A stretch of 64,000 bases of DNA from Branchiostoma floridae. Its lineage: Eukaryota > Chordata > Leptocardii > Amphioxiformes > Branchiostomatidae. The position numbers and the translations under genes were made by a program. Positions 12,501 to 23,440 of the stretch are shown here, in pieces. Under the pieces are notes generated by a model. That model saw only the letters and a program-made list of their open reading frames with translations, did no database searches and had not been told where the DNA came from. Each line of letters starts with the position of its first letter. Positions within the stretch are counted from its first letter, which is position 1. The stretch is from contig NC_049987.1 of assembly GCF_000003815.2 (NCBI RefSeq), positions 17,711,959 to 17,775,958 on the forward strand, given 5' to 3'.

Positions 12501-15424
12501 CCGTAGGGTCTTTGCAATGGAGACGTTGAAACAACAAAGAAACTATCTGCGTTAAATGTGCAACTATGCACTACAAGGCTAGCAACACCAACATTGCAAC
12601 AACAACATGTCTGCAGGATGCATATATAACACCTACATTTATGGGCGTACCTATGGGGTCTTTGCAATCGAGACGTTTCAAAACAACAAAGAAACCTAGG
12701 ATGCTTCTCTATGTGCAAATGGCATTACAACACCGACAACAACATGTCTACAGGATGCATCTATAAGATAACAACTTTAGACGTACCCGTTGGGGTTTCC
12801 TGGTCAGGATTCTCCGTACTAGTGGAGGGACTCCTCAAGTTCACAGTGCAGGCAGCCGCGTACTCATTATCCGTGTCATTGGCATAGTTGTGGCAGCAGT
12901 TTTCGTCCATCGGAAGCGGCCCTCCTCCACCTACAGCCAGTTTACACAGTTTTCTTATCAATAACTATGATAAATTGTTGCACCAAAAAGAAGTCACTCA
13001 AACAACTGGATATGACTTTGGAAACGGTCAGTCGTTTCAAACAACATCCGTTATTTTTCGTCAGTGAAACTGGAGAAATCATGTTGGAGAGAGTTTTTGT
13101 ATCCTAGCTGTGAATTGATGTGTGAAAGAAATCCAGATATAGATGGAGAACATTAAAACTAATTAGTGAACAGTTTAAACTTTGTTCCAACACAAAGAAA
13201 GAAACTGTTCACTATGGAATTTACCAACACAGATGAGCTTTCATTCGGATATTAAAATTAATTGTTGCAAATTTGAGGTATCGATCCCATATTTTTAGCC
13301 TTGAAAATGATTACTTCCTAACTACAAAGGGATGTGCTAATATAAAATAATAATAATAATAATAATAATGGTTTATTGGGTCCATAAAAAGTACAGATTT
13401 GCAGGACACAGAAATTGGTCCTGAATTGCTCATGTACTAACATATATAGTTGTAACATGGACAACATAACGAGGACAATTAAAATCGTTTACAATCATCA
13501 AACGTATCAAAATATATACAGATTTATATACAGATTGGACTAACCGATAAAATCGACAGATAAGGTAAAAACGGCACAGTTCATGAGTTCAGTAGTCGGA
13601 CGATGTGCGGAATGGTACTGTTCTTATACCGCTCCGTTCTGGCATTGATAGTGGTCAGTTTGTTGTGTGATCTGGTACACCGTCCGCTGGTTTCGCCTCG
13701 GGTTGGTGGGAGCCACTGTCTGAATGTTCTTGATTGCAACAAGGTGACGCCGAACTTCTTGGTAAGCTGTTCCCGTCGTTGCTGGAGAGTGGGTAGTCCC
13801 AGTAGGTCGCATGCTTCCGAGTACTTTGAATAGCTTCTACCGAGGATAACTCGACAAGCACGACGCTGGATGTTCTCTACCTGGGCTGTTTGAGTCGATG
13901 TAAGTCCAGGACGGGGCAGGCATACTCACACAGCGGACGCACGTAGGTTATGTAGACAGTAACCAGGTCAGGTACTGGAAGTTTGAATCTTTTGAGGTGG
14001 CGTAGGAGGAAGAGTCGTCTGCTACTCTGACTGATGATGTGGTTCACGTGGCCGTTCCATTTCAGATCGGACTGGACTATCACCCCCAACAGCTTGGCGG
14101 CGGTGACTTGCTAAATACAAAACTTTAACTCATTTGCTTTTACCAAATATGCCTTTATTGAATCTCGCACTGGTGAAAAAACGGGATAACACCCCTCTGT
14201 CATTTTTTACCTAAAGATTTTCATTGAATCACTAACTGATAAATCAGTATGGTAAAAAAAGAAACAACTCATTATAAATATAATTCATACAATTTTGCAA
14301 AAGTGAACAAGTTTTTTAAAGTTTAAAAAAATTGTGTACTAAAATATATGGACTAAATAAGCACGTCTTCCATTTTCAACCATCCCAGCTTCTAGTACCC
14401 ACAGTATTTGCCTTAAAGCAAAAAGAAATTAGATGAATTGATTCATAAGAGTCAGTTATACGTCTAGCCTATGGGCATTGGTTTGTATTGGTGTAAAGAT
14501 ATGTTGATCGAAGGTCTGCAAGTGTTGGTCATATGTCTTCCCTATCTTCTCTAATTCTAGTATCTCGTCATGTGTGAACGACAAGATATTTATACATTAC
14601 ATTGTCGATTTGGCATTGCCTTTTATAGACGATAGCAAGACTTAAAAACCACTTTTCTATTGACAGAATCTGTTATTTCCCGTGTGTTTACACATATTTG
14701 TTTGGTTTTCATTATGGTCCAGTCGGTAAACTGACAATGTTAGCTACGTGCAAATTCGGTCTGTCTAATAGAGGGTGTTGAGAGTCTGTAAGCTTGAAAA
14801 TTCCGCAACAAATAATTTTTCCTTAATGTTTACCACTCTTATTAACTAAAAGTATGGATTTTCAAAAAAATACATTAGAGAGATATATGTTTCTGGATAC
14901 CACATTGTCATTACAAGTCTGATGATCATGAGGTCCAGTTGTTAACGTATCCGGATTGAAACCCATCTTAAGGGGGTTAAGAAAGAGTTCTACTGTTCAT
15001 ATGTTCATGTCTGAAATTAGAGATGACTAAAACTACCTTTGATATGAAGTAAACTAGGGTAATATTTTGGCTAAAATATTTCTTCTCTGTTCGTAAAATT
15101 TCTGAAATATTTAGAAAATTAACATAGGAATATGTAAGTCAAACTGATACTCGACGAAAATGCTTGCGATGAGAATTTTGTCTTCTTCGGGGATGGTTAA
15201 TGTGACTGTAGGAATGTAGCTATGACGTTAGAACTTAACGTCTCATACTTTTCAAGAAAATAAGACTTTAAAAAATTGTCTTGACTTCATATTCAGATTG
15301 CAACATAAAAAATACAATGTGGACGACACATAGGCAGCATGCTGATAAAAACTATCTTACCTTCCTCTGTCGTTCTTGATGCAACCGGAGGTCCGGAATC
15401 GGTGCTAGATGCCAGAGTTTCCAT
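7984..15424 (-). CDS. Type II transmembrane C-type lectin (lectin gene 1)
   Basis: Model in transcription order: 15424-15361, 12930-12787, 12293-12150, 11251-11054, 10588-10497, 10095-9906, 9208-9022, 8251-8025 or through to the stop at 7984. All joins are GT-AG and phase-consistent; reading through gives 428 residues. The order is a cytoplasmic tail with a duplicated 48-codon exon, a tail segment with DYIPGVGMR, one TM helix (11054-11130 plus the start of the next exon), a helical stalk from two exons, then a CTLD. CTLD marks are CPPGY, FMEA, GGTLAMPQDRG, DYWFGLHD, WEWMDG, QPND, EDCAS, WYDTGC and FICQ. QPN with WYD departs from the EPN/QPD and WND calcium-sugar motifs, so sugar binding is uncertain. 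The domain is interrupted by an intron (8252-9021) absent from its paralogue. The first exon is the least certain: the paralogue's start ATG is ATA here, so I used the ATG at 15424. A donor at 8024 could lead to an unseen last exon. Confidence 0.78.
9330..9593. repeat. (AC)n microsatellite, about 260 bp
   Basis: Long CA repeat with AT and GC interruptions in the intron between the stalk exon (9906-10095) and the first CTLD exon (9022-9208) of lectin gene 1. Confidence 0.95.
11423..11708. mobile_element. Small copy related to the 6-8 kb foldback element
   Basis: The ends ACCTGGAATTCAGTC and GACTGGATTCCAGGT match the terminal repeats of the element at 6067-7986. Subterminal blocks are shared as well (CCGCCGGGGTAATC, CCCGGTAGGA, CCCGTAGAGAGCCTAC, ACGGTAGGC). 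This copy lacks the 21-bp arrays and is about 286 bp. I see no target duplication. It lies in an intron of lectin gene 1. Confidence 0.85.
12060..13060. repeat. Local tandem duplication carrying a repeated lectin exon
   Basis: Four related blocks lie in a row. Two contain intact 144-bp exons (12150-12293 and 12787-12930). The two between them keep only the donor-side edge (CGTACCCGTAGGG near 12494 and CGTACCTATGGGG near 12647) and flanking sequence. All share CTGCAGGATGCAT-like motifs. A separate mobile motif (AAAAAGAAGTTACTCAA) follows each intact exon and matches the ends of the element at 21033-21516. Confidence 0.75.
13340..14112 (-). mobile_element. 5'-truncated CR1/L2-like LINE, reverse transcriptase C-terminus
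   Basis: Read on the minus strand, this encodes the end of a non-LTR reverse transcriptase: a block with GVIVQSDLKWNGHVN and YVRPLCEYACPV, then in another frame RRACRVILGRSYSKYSEAC through to a stop at 13581-13583. The switch of frame near 13880 shows it is dead. A 3' UTR of about 210 bp ends in an (ATT)n tail at 13345-13370, the short-repeat 3' end typical of CR1/L2-type LINEs. The 5' side stops abruptly near 14112, as expected from incomplete target-primed reverse transcription. It lies in the first intron of lectin gene 1. Confidence 0.85.
14113..15360. other. AT-rich intron sequence of lectin gene 1
   Basis: No coding exon, RNA gene or clear repeat was recognised apart from simple A/T runs. 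Confidence 0.5.
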
Positions 15425-18400
15425 AGAGCTAGACGTATCTATCGCAAGCTTACCTTTCTTTGTTACAGCACTATATCGGTTCAAACACACACACACACCT
15501 AGCTTATCCACCAGTAAAGCTTCGCAAATGTTCTACCTCATCGGCTTTTCTGGACTTTTATTCTTTCCTCCTAGATAATTGTCTGGACACAAAATATTTT
15601 GGGCACCAATCTCGTCAAACGCGGGCAGACCATCATACTCGTACCGAAAAGTCCCATGCATTAGTAATAGAAATAATTTTTTGGGTCAGTTGTAAGCAAA
15701 CTACCCCCCCCCCCAAAAAAAAGACGGCAAAAACATTAAAATGTAGAATTTGATAAAGAAATTTAAATGTGCTTATTCTACAATCCTAATTTTTCGTCAA
15801 TTTGACATTTTAATGTTTGTAATAGGCAAACAGTCATATATTACTTTAGATATAATTGTTGTAATTCTTCAGATATTGCTGTTAAGGCCACAGCAATTAA
15901 ATGTTATAGATGACGTCAGCGACCTTGTAAAATCTCGCCTGATTTCAGAAGAAAAACAATATTTTTCTTCTTCTTCAGAGATGGTCAACATGACGAGAAA
16001 ATACCGAAATGTCCAAATGTGTTTTGGCCTGATAATCGTACATGTAGAATATCTATGACGAAATCTGCCAGTTTTTCTAAATTGCTGAAGAGGGAGGAAC
16101 GATATTGGGTGTAATCAGTTTTATTTTAGTTACAGGATTATGTAAATTATGCCTGTCTTCGCCATTTTCAGTGACACTCAATAAAATCAGGTACTACGTC
16201 CATGATCTTTCTACGACGCTTCCCAGCCCTTCAATGTTTTATCTACTGCAGTAATGTCGACGTTTTTCAACGGATGTACGTAACGTTACAGATCACCGAC
16301 CTCACCACCATATTGTAGTTTGCCTCGTGAATGTTCGAGTAGTTCCTGCACAAGAAAAAAAAATGGTGCACTTTTCGTCACGACTAGACTAATCAAATTC
16401 CACTGGACCAATTGAAAGACGCGGCCTAGCTGCATGTTTTATAACGTTTTTAAGTCGTGTAAGAATCTTTATTGATATACCAAAAAAGAACAGACTTTCA
16501 TATATTCAGCTATAAACTACCAAACAGAAATAGGAAATAAGAAATCTTAAACATTGACCTATGATGTGAGTGTTTAATTCCTACTGATACACATGATAAA
16601 ATTAAGTGTCATATATGATATATCACGCAAATTTTTATGGCATGCTCCTGACATTCCAAAATTATAAAGATATCACTGTTATCTATTAATTTCTGAAAAT
16701 AGCGATACAACAGTTATGTTTGAAATTTTTAGATGTTGAGTTGATATATTGATGATACATTAGATATAGATCTGGAGTATTATTCCTTCAGATATTGTCG
16801 TTATGAATTCAGAGAAATTTTGAGGCGGAATCTGTCATAAGTAGCAGCTAATTACACAGTGGTAATGTTTAATCCCCACAATCTTTTCCTCAAAAATTAT
16901 AATTTTGACACCTATCCAAAAATACGGTATTCATGGGGAGGGGGGCAACATTCACATACAGGGTTATAGGTCTGCTGTGTATGTGAGTTATGAGGACATT
17001 TAATTAAATTTTGTTGAATTTCTTACCACAGCTACCGGTTCTTAAATATGATACTAAATAGTGACTGTAGTAACTTTCTTTTTTTTGTATCGTTCGGTTT
17101 CAACAGAAGTATGGACGACAGGTCACCAACCTTGCCGCCATATTGGATTTTGGCTCTCGTTTATGTAAACTTTTTTTTGATAAAAGGTTATCATTTTTCG
17201 TCTCGAGTAGACTAATCAATTTCATAAGGACCAACTGGACACAGCCTAATAAGTGTTTATTTAGGTCGGATCAATTATTATTTTTACCTTGTGTAAGATG
17301 TGAACTCTAGTAACCCCACGAACCATTGTGCTGTATTTACAACAGTAATTGAAATGCGAGGTATATTCCCCTAATACTGTACCTTACAAAATGTATTGCC
17401 AAATCAAACAAAAGTCTATATAGTAAATGCTGGTAGTACTCTAAACCCTTTCCCTTGCCAATTTATTATCTGCTGTATCTAAGATTTCAAATATAACTTG
17501 AAGAGTAACTTCCCACCCAGGCCACCACTGATATGAACTGCACAGGTGCCTGTTACATATCATACTAGTAGTTCACATTATCTGGTCTTTACATAGTTTT
17601 ACTGGACCCTAAGACGTGGACTGTCTCAGGGTTTGTGCGTAGTGTCAGTTGTACCTTTTGTGCAATTTGTTGCACGGTGTGCTGTACTTTGTGTAAATTT
17701 GCTATATTGTTGAGTCTCCTCTGTGATGTCTCTTTTAGCGTCCAGAAACACTTGAAAGAACACCAGAAAATAGAATTAAAGAACTTTAGTAGTGGGATCT
17801 ACTTGGGGAATAGATATTTTTTATTATTCTTCATTTCAGGCACTACAGGCCCATAACAATACATACAATTAAAAACCGGGAGACATATATATGCATATAA
17901 ATACAGGGTGGGTACGACCGGATGGTGTTAAAGGTATGTACAAAATGAAAGCATTAAGCGACAAATGAGTAAACTTAACAAAATACCGTATCTGTACTGA
18001 ATCCTGGAATACATGTACATGTGTTCTTTACATTTTAATATTTGATTTTTGTTATCATAGAATCTGACGAAACGCAACACCTATACGTTAATATAAAAAT
18101 GCATCACACACAGGTCTGGAAGGTGTGATATGTTCTGATAATACAACTACTGAGATTATTTTGAGAATTGATGCTACCGCTGATTTTGTTCCAGCAAATA
18201 CTCGTATAAGCACTATAAGCATATCTGCACTATAAGCAGATATCAAAAGTCCCTCGCGATAGTTCAGTGTCATCTATTACCAGTAAACATCCTACAATGC
18301 AAGAAACATCTGCAAACATTCGCAATAATATGGAAAAAAAAATACTCGTGCAGACTTCACAGCTCTGCGCATGACCACAGATTATACCCAAATGTTGTTG

Positions 18401-18571
18401 TTTTTCTGTAGGACCACACTCATGGTTTTATTCATATAACTATCTGGTCACTCTGTGACCAAGCAATTACGGTAAAAAAAAGTAATAAAGATATAGGCAC
18501 AGATACAAAACATTCGATTCATTTGTGATCACGTCAACTCTGAAGAGGTTGTGAGAAGAGGGCAGCTTGCG
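15425..18571. other. Spacer between head-to-head lectin genes, with diverged internal duplication
   Basis: No gene recognised. Blocks at about 16290-16430 and 17115-17260 look like diverged direct copies about 830 bp apart (shared elements: CACC-ACC-CCATATTG, TTTTCGTC..GA-TAGACTAATCAA, GGACCAA-TGGA/GAC). Being between two divergently transcribed paralogues, it should contain both promoters, but no box stands out. Confidence 0.45.
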
Positions 18572-21500
18572 ATGGACAAAAACGTATATGAAGAGGCCTG
18601 TATGGCTTACAAGTCCACCAGCAGTGACGATGACTACAACGAAGCCTGCACGGTTTCTCCATCTAGCCTATCGGCTACTGAATCTTTCAATTTTGCTGAA
18701 GAAATGTCGAGTATAACCGTAACTACGGAGATTTCTGAACAGCGAGGTTGGTTTTTTCAAAGATCGTTAGTCTCCAAGCAGACCCTACGGTGCCTTAGAG
18801 ATAGCATCAAAGCTGGCAAAGGAGTATAGCCGGCCAAACGGAGTCAAACGGCCCGGTGCCGGCTATACTCCTTTGCCAGCTTTGATATTATCTCTAAGGC
18901 ATCGTAAGGGTCTGCTTGGCAGAGGCGGCGGCAGCAAATTTCGTTTTGGGGGGGGGGGGGGCTTTTACTGACAGAACTTTGCAGCACATGTAGCGCCAAA
19001 GGCGCTCCCCCGGGAAAATTTGAAATCTTGACCCTCTAAAATGCCATTTCATGCGTTTCGACGGGCAAATTTTGCTGCCAGACTAAGCTAACTTTGGTGA
19101 CAATTCTGTTAGAAAGACACATGGTTTTAGCGAGGGCGATGCCCCAAAAATATATTCACGACTTCGAGTGCCGAAGGTGCAAGCTGTCGCAAGGTTGGTC
19201 TGGGGAAGTTTTAAAATCTGCACCCTCTGAAACGCCATTTTCTGTATTTTGAAGGGCAAATTTTGCTGAGGGACTATGCTAAATCTAATGACATTTTTGT
19301 TAAAGAAAGAGATGTTTGAGGGCGATAACCCACGCTCAACAAATTCACCATGTCGTTGTGATCGCCGGAGGCACAAGTCATCGCTAAGGAGGTCCGGAGA
19401 AAATTTTGAAATCTTGACCGCCTGAAACGTCATTTCCTGCATTTGAGGGCCACATTCTGCTTGTTAACTAACCTAAGTACGATAGCAAAATTTCTATTAG
19501 TTTATAAGGTTTTTGAGAGCGACTCTCCCGCAACATATTGTTTTGCGCCGACATGGCCGAAGACGCGAGCCGTCACAAGGGAACTCGGCGAAATTTTAAA
19601 ATCGGGACTCTCTGAAACGTCATTTCTTACGTTTTAAGCGTAAATCTTGCCGTTAGACTAGCGTGATTTAATGAAATTTCCATCATCAAAAAAATCCACA
19701 AGGTTTCAGCTTGATTTGGGGGGGGGGCGACCCCCCCCCCCCCAACATATTTTTTTATAGAACCGCCTATAGCTTAACTCATGTCACCAAACCCTCCAAT
19801 ATTTTCTCTAAAGCCAACATTATTCTCTAAAGCCAACAGGTGTTTGCAATGTTTCTATGTTTGACGTTCTTCTCCAATCAGTCGTTAATGTACATGCTCA
19901 TGTAATTAGGTTAGCATTGCCATTGACCAGTACTATTTTATGTCTTGGGGTGGTGCGAATTTGGCGCACTGTTATTTAACTGAATTTATTTACTGTATTT
20001 ATTTGTGGCGCTATCAAAATAATTCTTAGAACTTGTGTGCAGCACTACGTTGTCTTTGTCATGTGTTCATGAATAGAAAAATAATAGACATAACAACTCT
20101 TCTACAGAAACCTCGACCGCTGATGATAGTGCCACCACTGATTACATCCCAGGAGTCGGTATGAGGAACCCCGGTCAGTCCCGAGCTCGGACTAGTACCA
20201 GGAAAAAAACAAGCTCCGCGCTGTCCCTGGTGCTGATCTGTTGTCTGCTGGGCACTGTTATCTATCTGGGTGAGTGTTGTTGCTCTGTGATCGGAGGGCA
20301 ACCTCCGGCGACAGAGATTTGTTTCTGTACGATGTGATGAGTGTTCGCATCTGTATCTCTATGTTCCCTTTTCCGCATTCGTATGTAGTTTGGCATGTCC
20401 TCTACGCGATAATGCACGTTGCTTTTTTTCACGGTAGCTTTTCTTATAATCGGCCCCCCAGTTTATTGGTCCAGGTCTGCGTTATCCCCGCCTGCTAGGG
20501 CCTTGCGGTACTTAGATATTGTCAAGCAGATGTTGCGTGATTTTCTCTGATCGTTCTGTTCACGCCGTGTCGTCAGCTGTTTCATGCTGTTCCAATGCTT
20601 ATTTTGGGATTTGAAAATTAGCTTATCTCCAAGCAGATACGGATTATGTGTTCTCTAACGTAGAACAGCTGTGGCGGCAGACTGAGAGAAATCCCCAAAC
20701 AGATGTTAGAGTCTGGATTCCTAGTTATCTTTGTATCTATCTTTGTCGGCCTGAAATAAATTCTGCAATATCAAAGCCATAGCATACATTTTATCTATGA
20801 TATTTCATGTTATTGTGCTTCTCATGATATATGTATATATACAGAAGATAAATTGGGTCTGTATTTTTTTTTCTCATTTTTAAGCTTTGGCTGTGTCGGA
20901 TGTCAAACTATCATCCAGCCGACTAGGCCAAAATATGGCTATGAACACCGCTAGCCTGCGGAACCTTTCTGAATGGCTACAACAGGTAACTATAGATAAT
21001 GTCGATGTAGGTTAGACATCCAGGTAAGAAGATACGCCAAAAAGAAGTTACTCAAGCAACTGGATATGGTTTTGGAAACGGTTAGACGTTTCAACTAGCA
21101 TCCACTAGTTTTCGTATGGAACTATCTGGTACTTGGGATCTGGCACTCCCCCCATCCCCCGCCTCCCCCAACAAATTAAAATACTTAGCTCCTGTAAACA
21201 AAACAACAGGAGCTAATTGACTCATTTGTATCAACTCTGTCTTAGCTTTGTTTCCCTTTGACATCCAAAATTTTCTTCAGCTTGACTTTGCCTTACCTTT
21301 TGTTTTCTCTTGGAATCCAAATTGTCATTAGCCTAAAATTGTCCTACAATACAACGTTTCCTATAGGACATCTAAATTTGTCTTCATTCATAGTTAGCCA
21401 TATAGACCTGTTTCTTCCAGGTCACTTAAGTGTCACTAACTAGTGGATGCTAGTTGAAACATCTGATCGTTTCTAAAACCATATCCAGTTGCTTGAGTAA

Positions 21501-22122
21501 CTACTTTTTTGGCGTATTATAGATAATTTAATCCTAGCAATTGACCAAAATCGAATAAAGGGTTAATGATCCACTTCGCTCACTCAGTGACTTATGGACA
21601 GGCGTTCTGGCACCATTGACGCCGAGGAAAAAATAGATAGCCTTTAGCCATAAACAAGTCTCCATCGTCATTAATGCATGCTTATAACGTAAACCGATAG
21701 GAGTGAATGTCTGTAGTTAATCTACAGAGCTTGGCTACATGGCGCTTGTCTCTATTTTTTAGTACAATCCTTATAAAAGCATTTGATTTGCAGGCAATGA
21801 AGTCAGCATTCGATTCGCAAGAAATGGAGAAGGTAGAAAGTAAATTAGAAAAAAATGAAGACCACGGAGACGCTCCGGAAGGCAGTACCATCAGCATGTC
21901 TCAGACGACCGTCTCAGAGCCACCAGACCTTCCAGAAGGCAAGAACGAAGAGCCTAAGGAACCGGAGGAACTGGAAGGTAAGGAGACTCTACTGTACAAA
22001 TGAAAAGTTGTGACAATTGTTGTAGTACCACTGCAATAGGACCGTAATACTGTCGCAATAGTACAGCTATAATGCCACAATATATATTACATTATGAGAC
22101 AGAAGGGTGTGTGTGTGTGTGT

Positions 22123-22193
<71 letters not shown>

Positions 22194-23162
22194 TGTGTGT
22201 GTGAGGAGAGAGAGAGACAGAGAGACAGAGAGGGAGAGAGAGACAGAGAGACAGAGAGTTCAGGGAAAGAGAAAGACAGAATGGGGGTCAGAGAAAAACA
22301 GGCAGACAGAGACATAGAGCTAGGGAGAGAGACAGTGGCAGATATGTGCGCGTGTGGCTAGGTGGGGCTTACAACACATTCGAGATATCAAAATAGCTAA
22401 ACATGCTTTCCAGCCTCATGCCCTGCTGGTTACCAGAAGTATCGCCAGCTCTGTTACAAGTTATTCATGAGCCTCCAGACTTTCTTTGAAGCGTCGGCAA
22501 CATGTGAGGCTGATCATGAAGGAGGCACCCTCGCCATGTCCCGTGATTTCGGCATCGACCAATTCATCATCTCCCTCATCAGGAAGACACAACAGCGCAA
22601 CGGCTATTTTTGGTTCGGTCTGCACGATCAACGGCAGGAAGGTCAGTGGGAGTGGATAGACGGCACGGAACTGGGAACCGGGTACAGCAGGTGGAGAGAG
22701 GGGCAGCCCGACAATTTCCTCATGACCGGCAAGAACCTTACCGGCGAGGATTGTGCAGCGTACACTACTGATGGTTGGTATGATCGTAACTGCGAAAGCC
22801 TCAAGACCTTTATCTGTGAGGTCATGCCAGAAGGTATGTATCAAACGTTACAGACATCATAATTATGATGGTAGATTGAATTACTGAACGTATAAACATT
22901 GACAACAAGGGTTGGGAAAGTCTTTTTCATTTATTTTTCAAAAGCTTTTGAAATTATCGGACGTACAAACATTGACAACAAAGGTTAGAAATGACCTTTT
23001 TTGATTTTTCAAAAGCTTTTGAATTTTTCCAAAATCTGCAGAATGTTCCCAAATTATTTCCATTTCATAAAGCTCTTTAAATGTCTGTATTGTGTTGAAT
23101 TCTTACTGATAAAAATCAATTTGTCTTTCTTTATAGATGCTGAAGGCAAGAAAGAAGGATAG
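18572..23162 (+). CDS. Type II transmembrane C-type lectin (lectin gene 2)
   Basis: Six exons, phase-consistent: 18572-18746, 20108-20269, 20885-20985, 21794-21977, 22414-22833, 23137-23162; 355 residues. Residues 1-95 form a cytoplasmic tail with three tyrosines in acidic context (VYEEA, AYKST, DYNEACTV) and a basic stop-transfer side (RARTSTRKK). Residues 96-116 are a TM helix, about 117-207 a Glu/Lys-rich stalk, about 210-344 a CTLD, and an eight-residue charged tail follows. CTLD marks are CPAGY, FFEA, GGTLAMSRDFG, YFWFGLHD, WEWIDG, QPDN, EDCAA, WYDRNC and FICE. QPD is the galactose-type motif of calcium-dependent lectins, but WYD replaces WND. It is paralogous to lectin gene 1 in order, phases and sequence, but its CTLD is one exon. 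The first donor (CGAG|GTTGGT) is weak, though its phase fits. It is expected at the cell surface as a recognition receptor; the ligand is unknown. Confidence 0.85.
18772..18921. mobile_element. Near-perfect 150-bp palindrome with CTCCAAGCAG ends
   Basis: Arms of about 63 bp (18772-18834 and 18857-18921) are inverted copies around a ~20-bp spacer. The terminus CTCCAAGCAGACCCTACGG recurs as CTCCAAGCAGAGGT or close variants near 36308, 46107, 46605 and 46852. It lies just past the first donor of lectin gene 2 and is a MITE remnant. Confidence 0.8.
18960..19740. repeat. Diverged ~190-bp tandem repeat, four units
   Basis: The block 'TTTTGAAATC-TGACC-TCTGAAACG-CATTT' recurs near 19013, 19207, 19397 and 19588, each followed by a GGGCAAATTTTGCTG-like segment and a GCCGA-G--G-AAG segment. 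The units are roughly 65-80 percent alike by eye. It is bounded by G-runs at 18948 and 19717 and sits in intron 1 of lectin gene 2. Confidence 0.75.
20278..20453 (+). repeat. Dispersed repeat, copy 1 of 2 in this window
   Basis: Shares about 170 bp with 38898-39073 in the same orientation, including TGATGAGTGTTCGCAT, TATCTCTATGTTCC and CGTATGTAGTTTGGCATGTC. The 5' end is a small palindrome (CTCTGT..GGAGG..CCTCCG..ACAGAG). It lies in intron 2 of lectin gene 2. The class is unknown. Confidence 0.8.
21033..21516. mobile_element. MITE with TACGCCAAAAAGAAGT ends
   Basis: Arms of about 75 bp are inverted copies: TACGCCAAAAAGAAGTTACT at 21033 and the complement ending GGCGTA at 21516, including the 'GCAACTGGATATGG' and 'GCATCCACTAG' blocks. 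Partial copies of the same arm lie at 12347-12420 and 12987-13060 in lectin gene 1. It sits in intron 3 of lectin gene 2. Confidence 0.8.
22107..22340. repeat. (GT)n microsatellite followed by (GA)-rich tract
   Basis: (GT)n at 22107-22202 with a short (GC)-interrupted end, then GAGA/CAGA purine-rich sequence to about 22340. It lies in intron 4 of lectin gene 2, just before the CTLD exon. Confidence 0.93.
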
Positions 23163-23368
23163 TACTCCCCAACCTTAAATATAGGCCAAGGTTCAAACGT
23201 TAAGAGGAGTGCAAGATTTCTATGGTAACTTTCATGCAGTTTTGATCAAAACAAGTCGAATGAAAATGTCTATATGATGTAAAGTACTTACGAACGGCTG
23301 AAAACACCGAAAATAATTCTGTGGTTTAAGACAAATTGATAAACAAAGAAAGTTGACCAAAAATAGCT

Positions 23369-23440
23369 CTCCGTGTCGGGGAATCGAACCCCGGTCTCCC
23401 GCGTGACAGGCGGGGATACTCACCACTATACTAACACGGA
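23369..23440 (-). tRNA. tRNA-Asp (anticodon GTC)
   Basis: A 72-nt gene read on the minus strand. The 7-bp acceptor stem TCCGTGT/ACACGGA has discriminator G. The D arm is TAGTATAGTGGTGAGTA, the anticodon stem-loop is CCCGCCTGTCACGCGGG with GTC at 23405-23407, and the T arm is CCGGGGTTCGATTCCCCG. The internal A box (TAGTATAGTGG) and B box (GGTTCGATTCC) are intact. A T5 run directly downstream (AGCTATTTTTGG) is a Pol III terminator. There is no intron. It lies alone, 206 bp past the stop of lectin gene 2, on the opposite strand. Confidence 0.97.

Noticed and set aside
15425-15511. Extension of lectin gene 1 first exon to a GTG
   Set aside because: No ATG in frame there; the paralogue's ATG is ATA here, so the ATG at 15424 was preferred.
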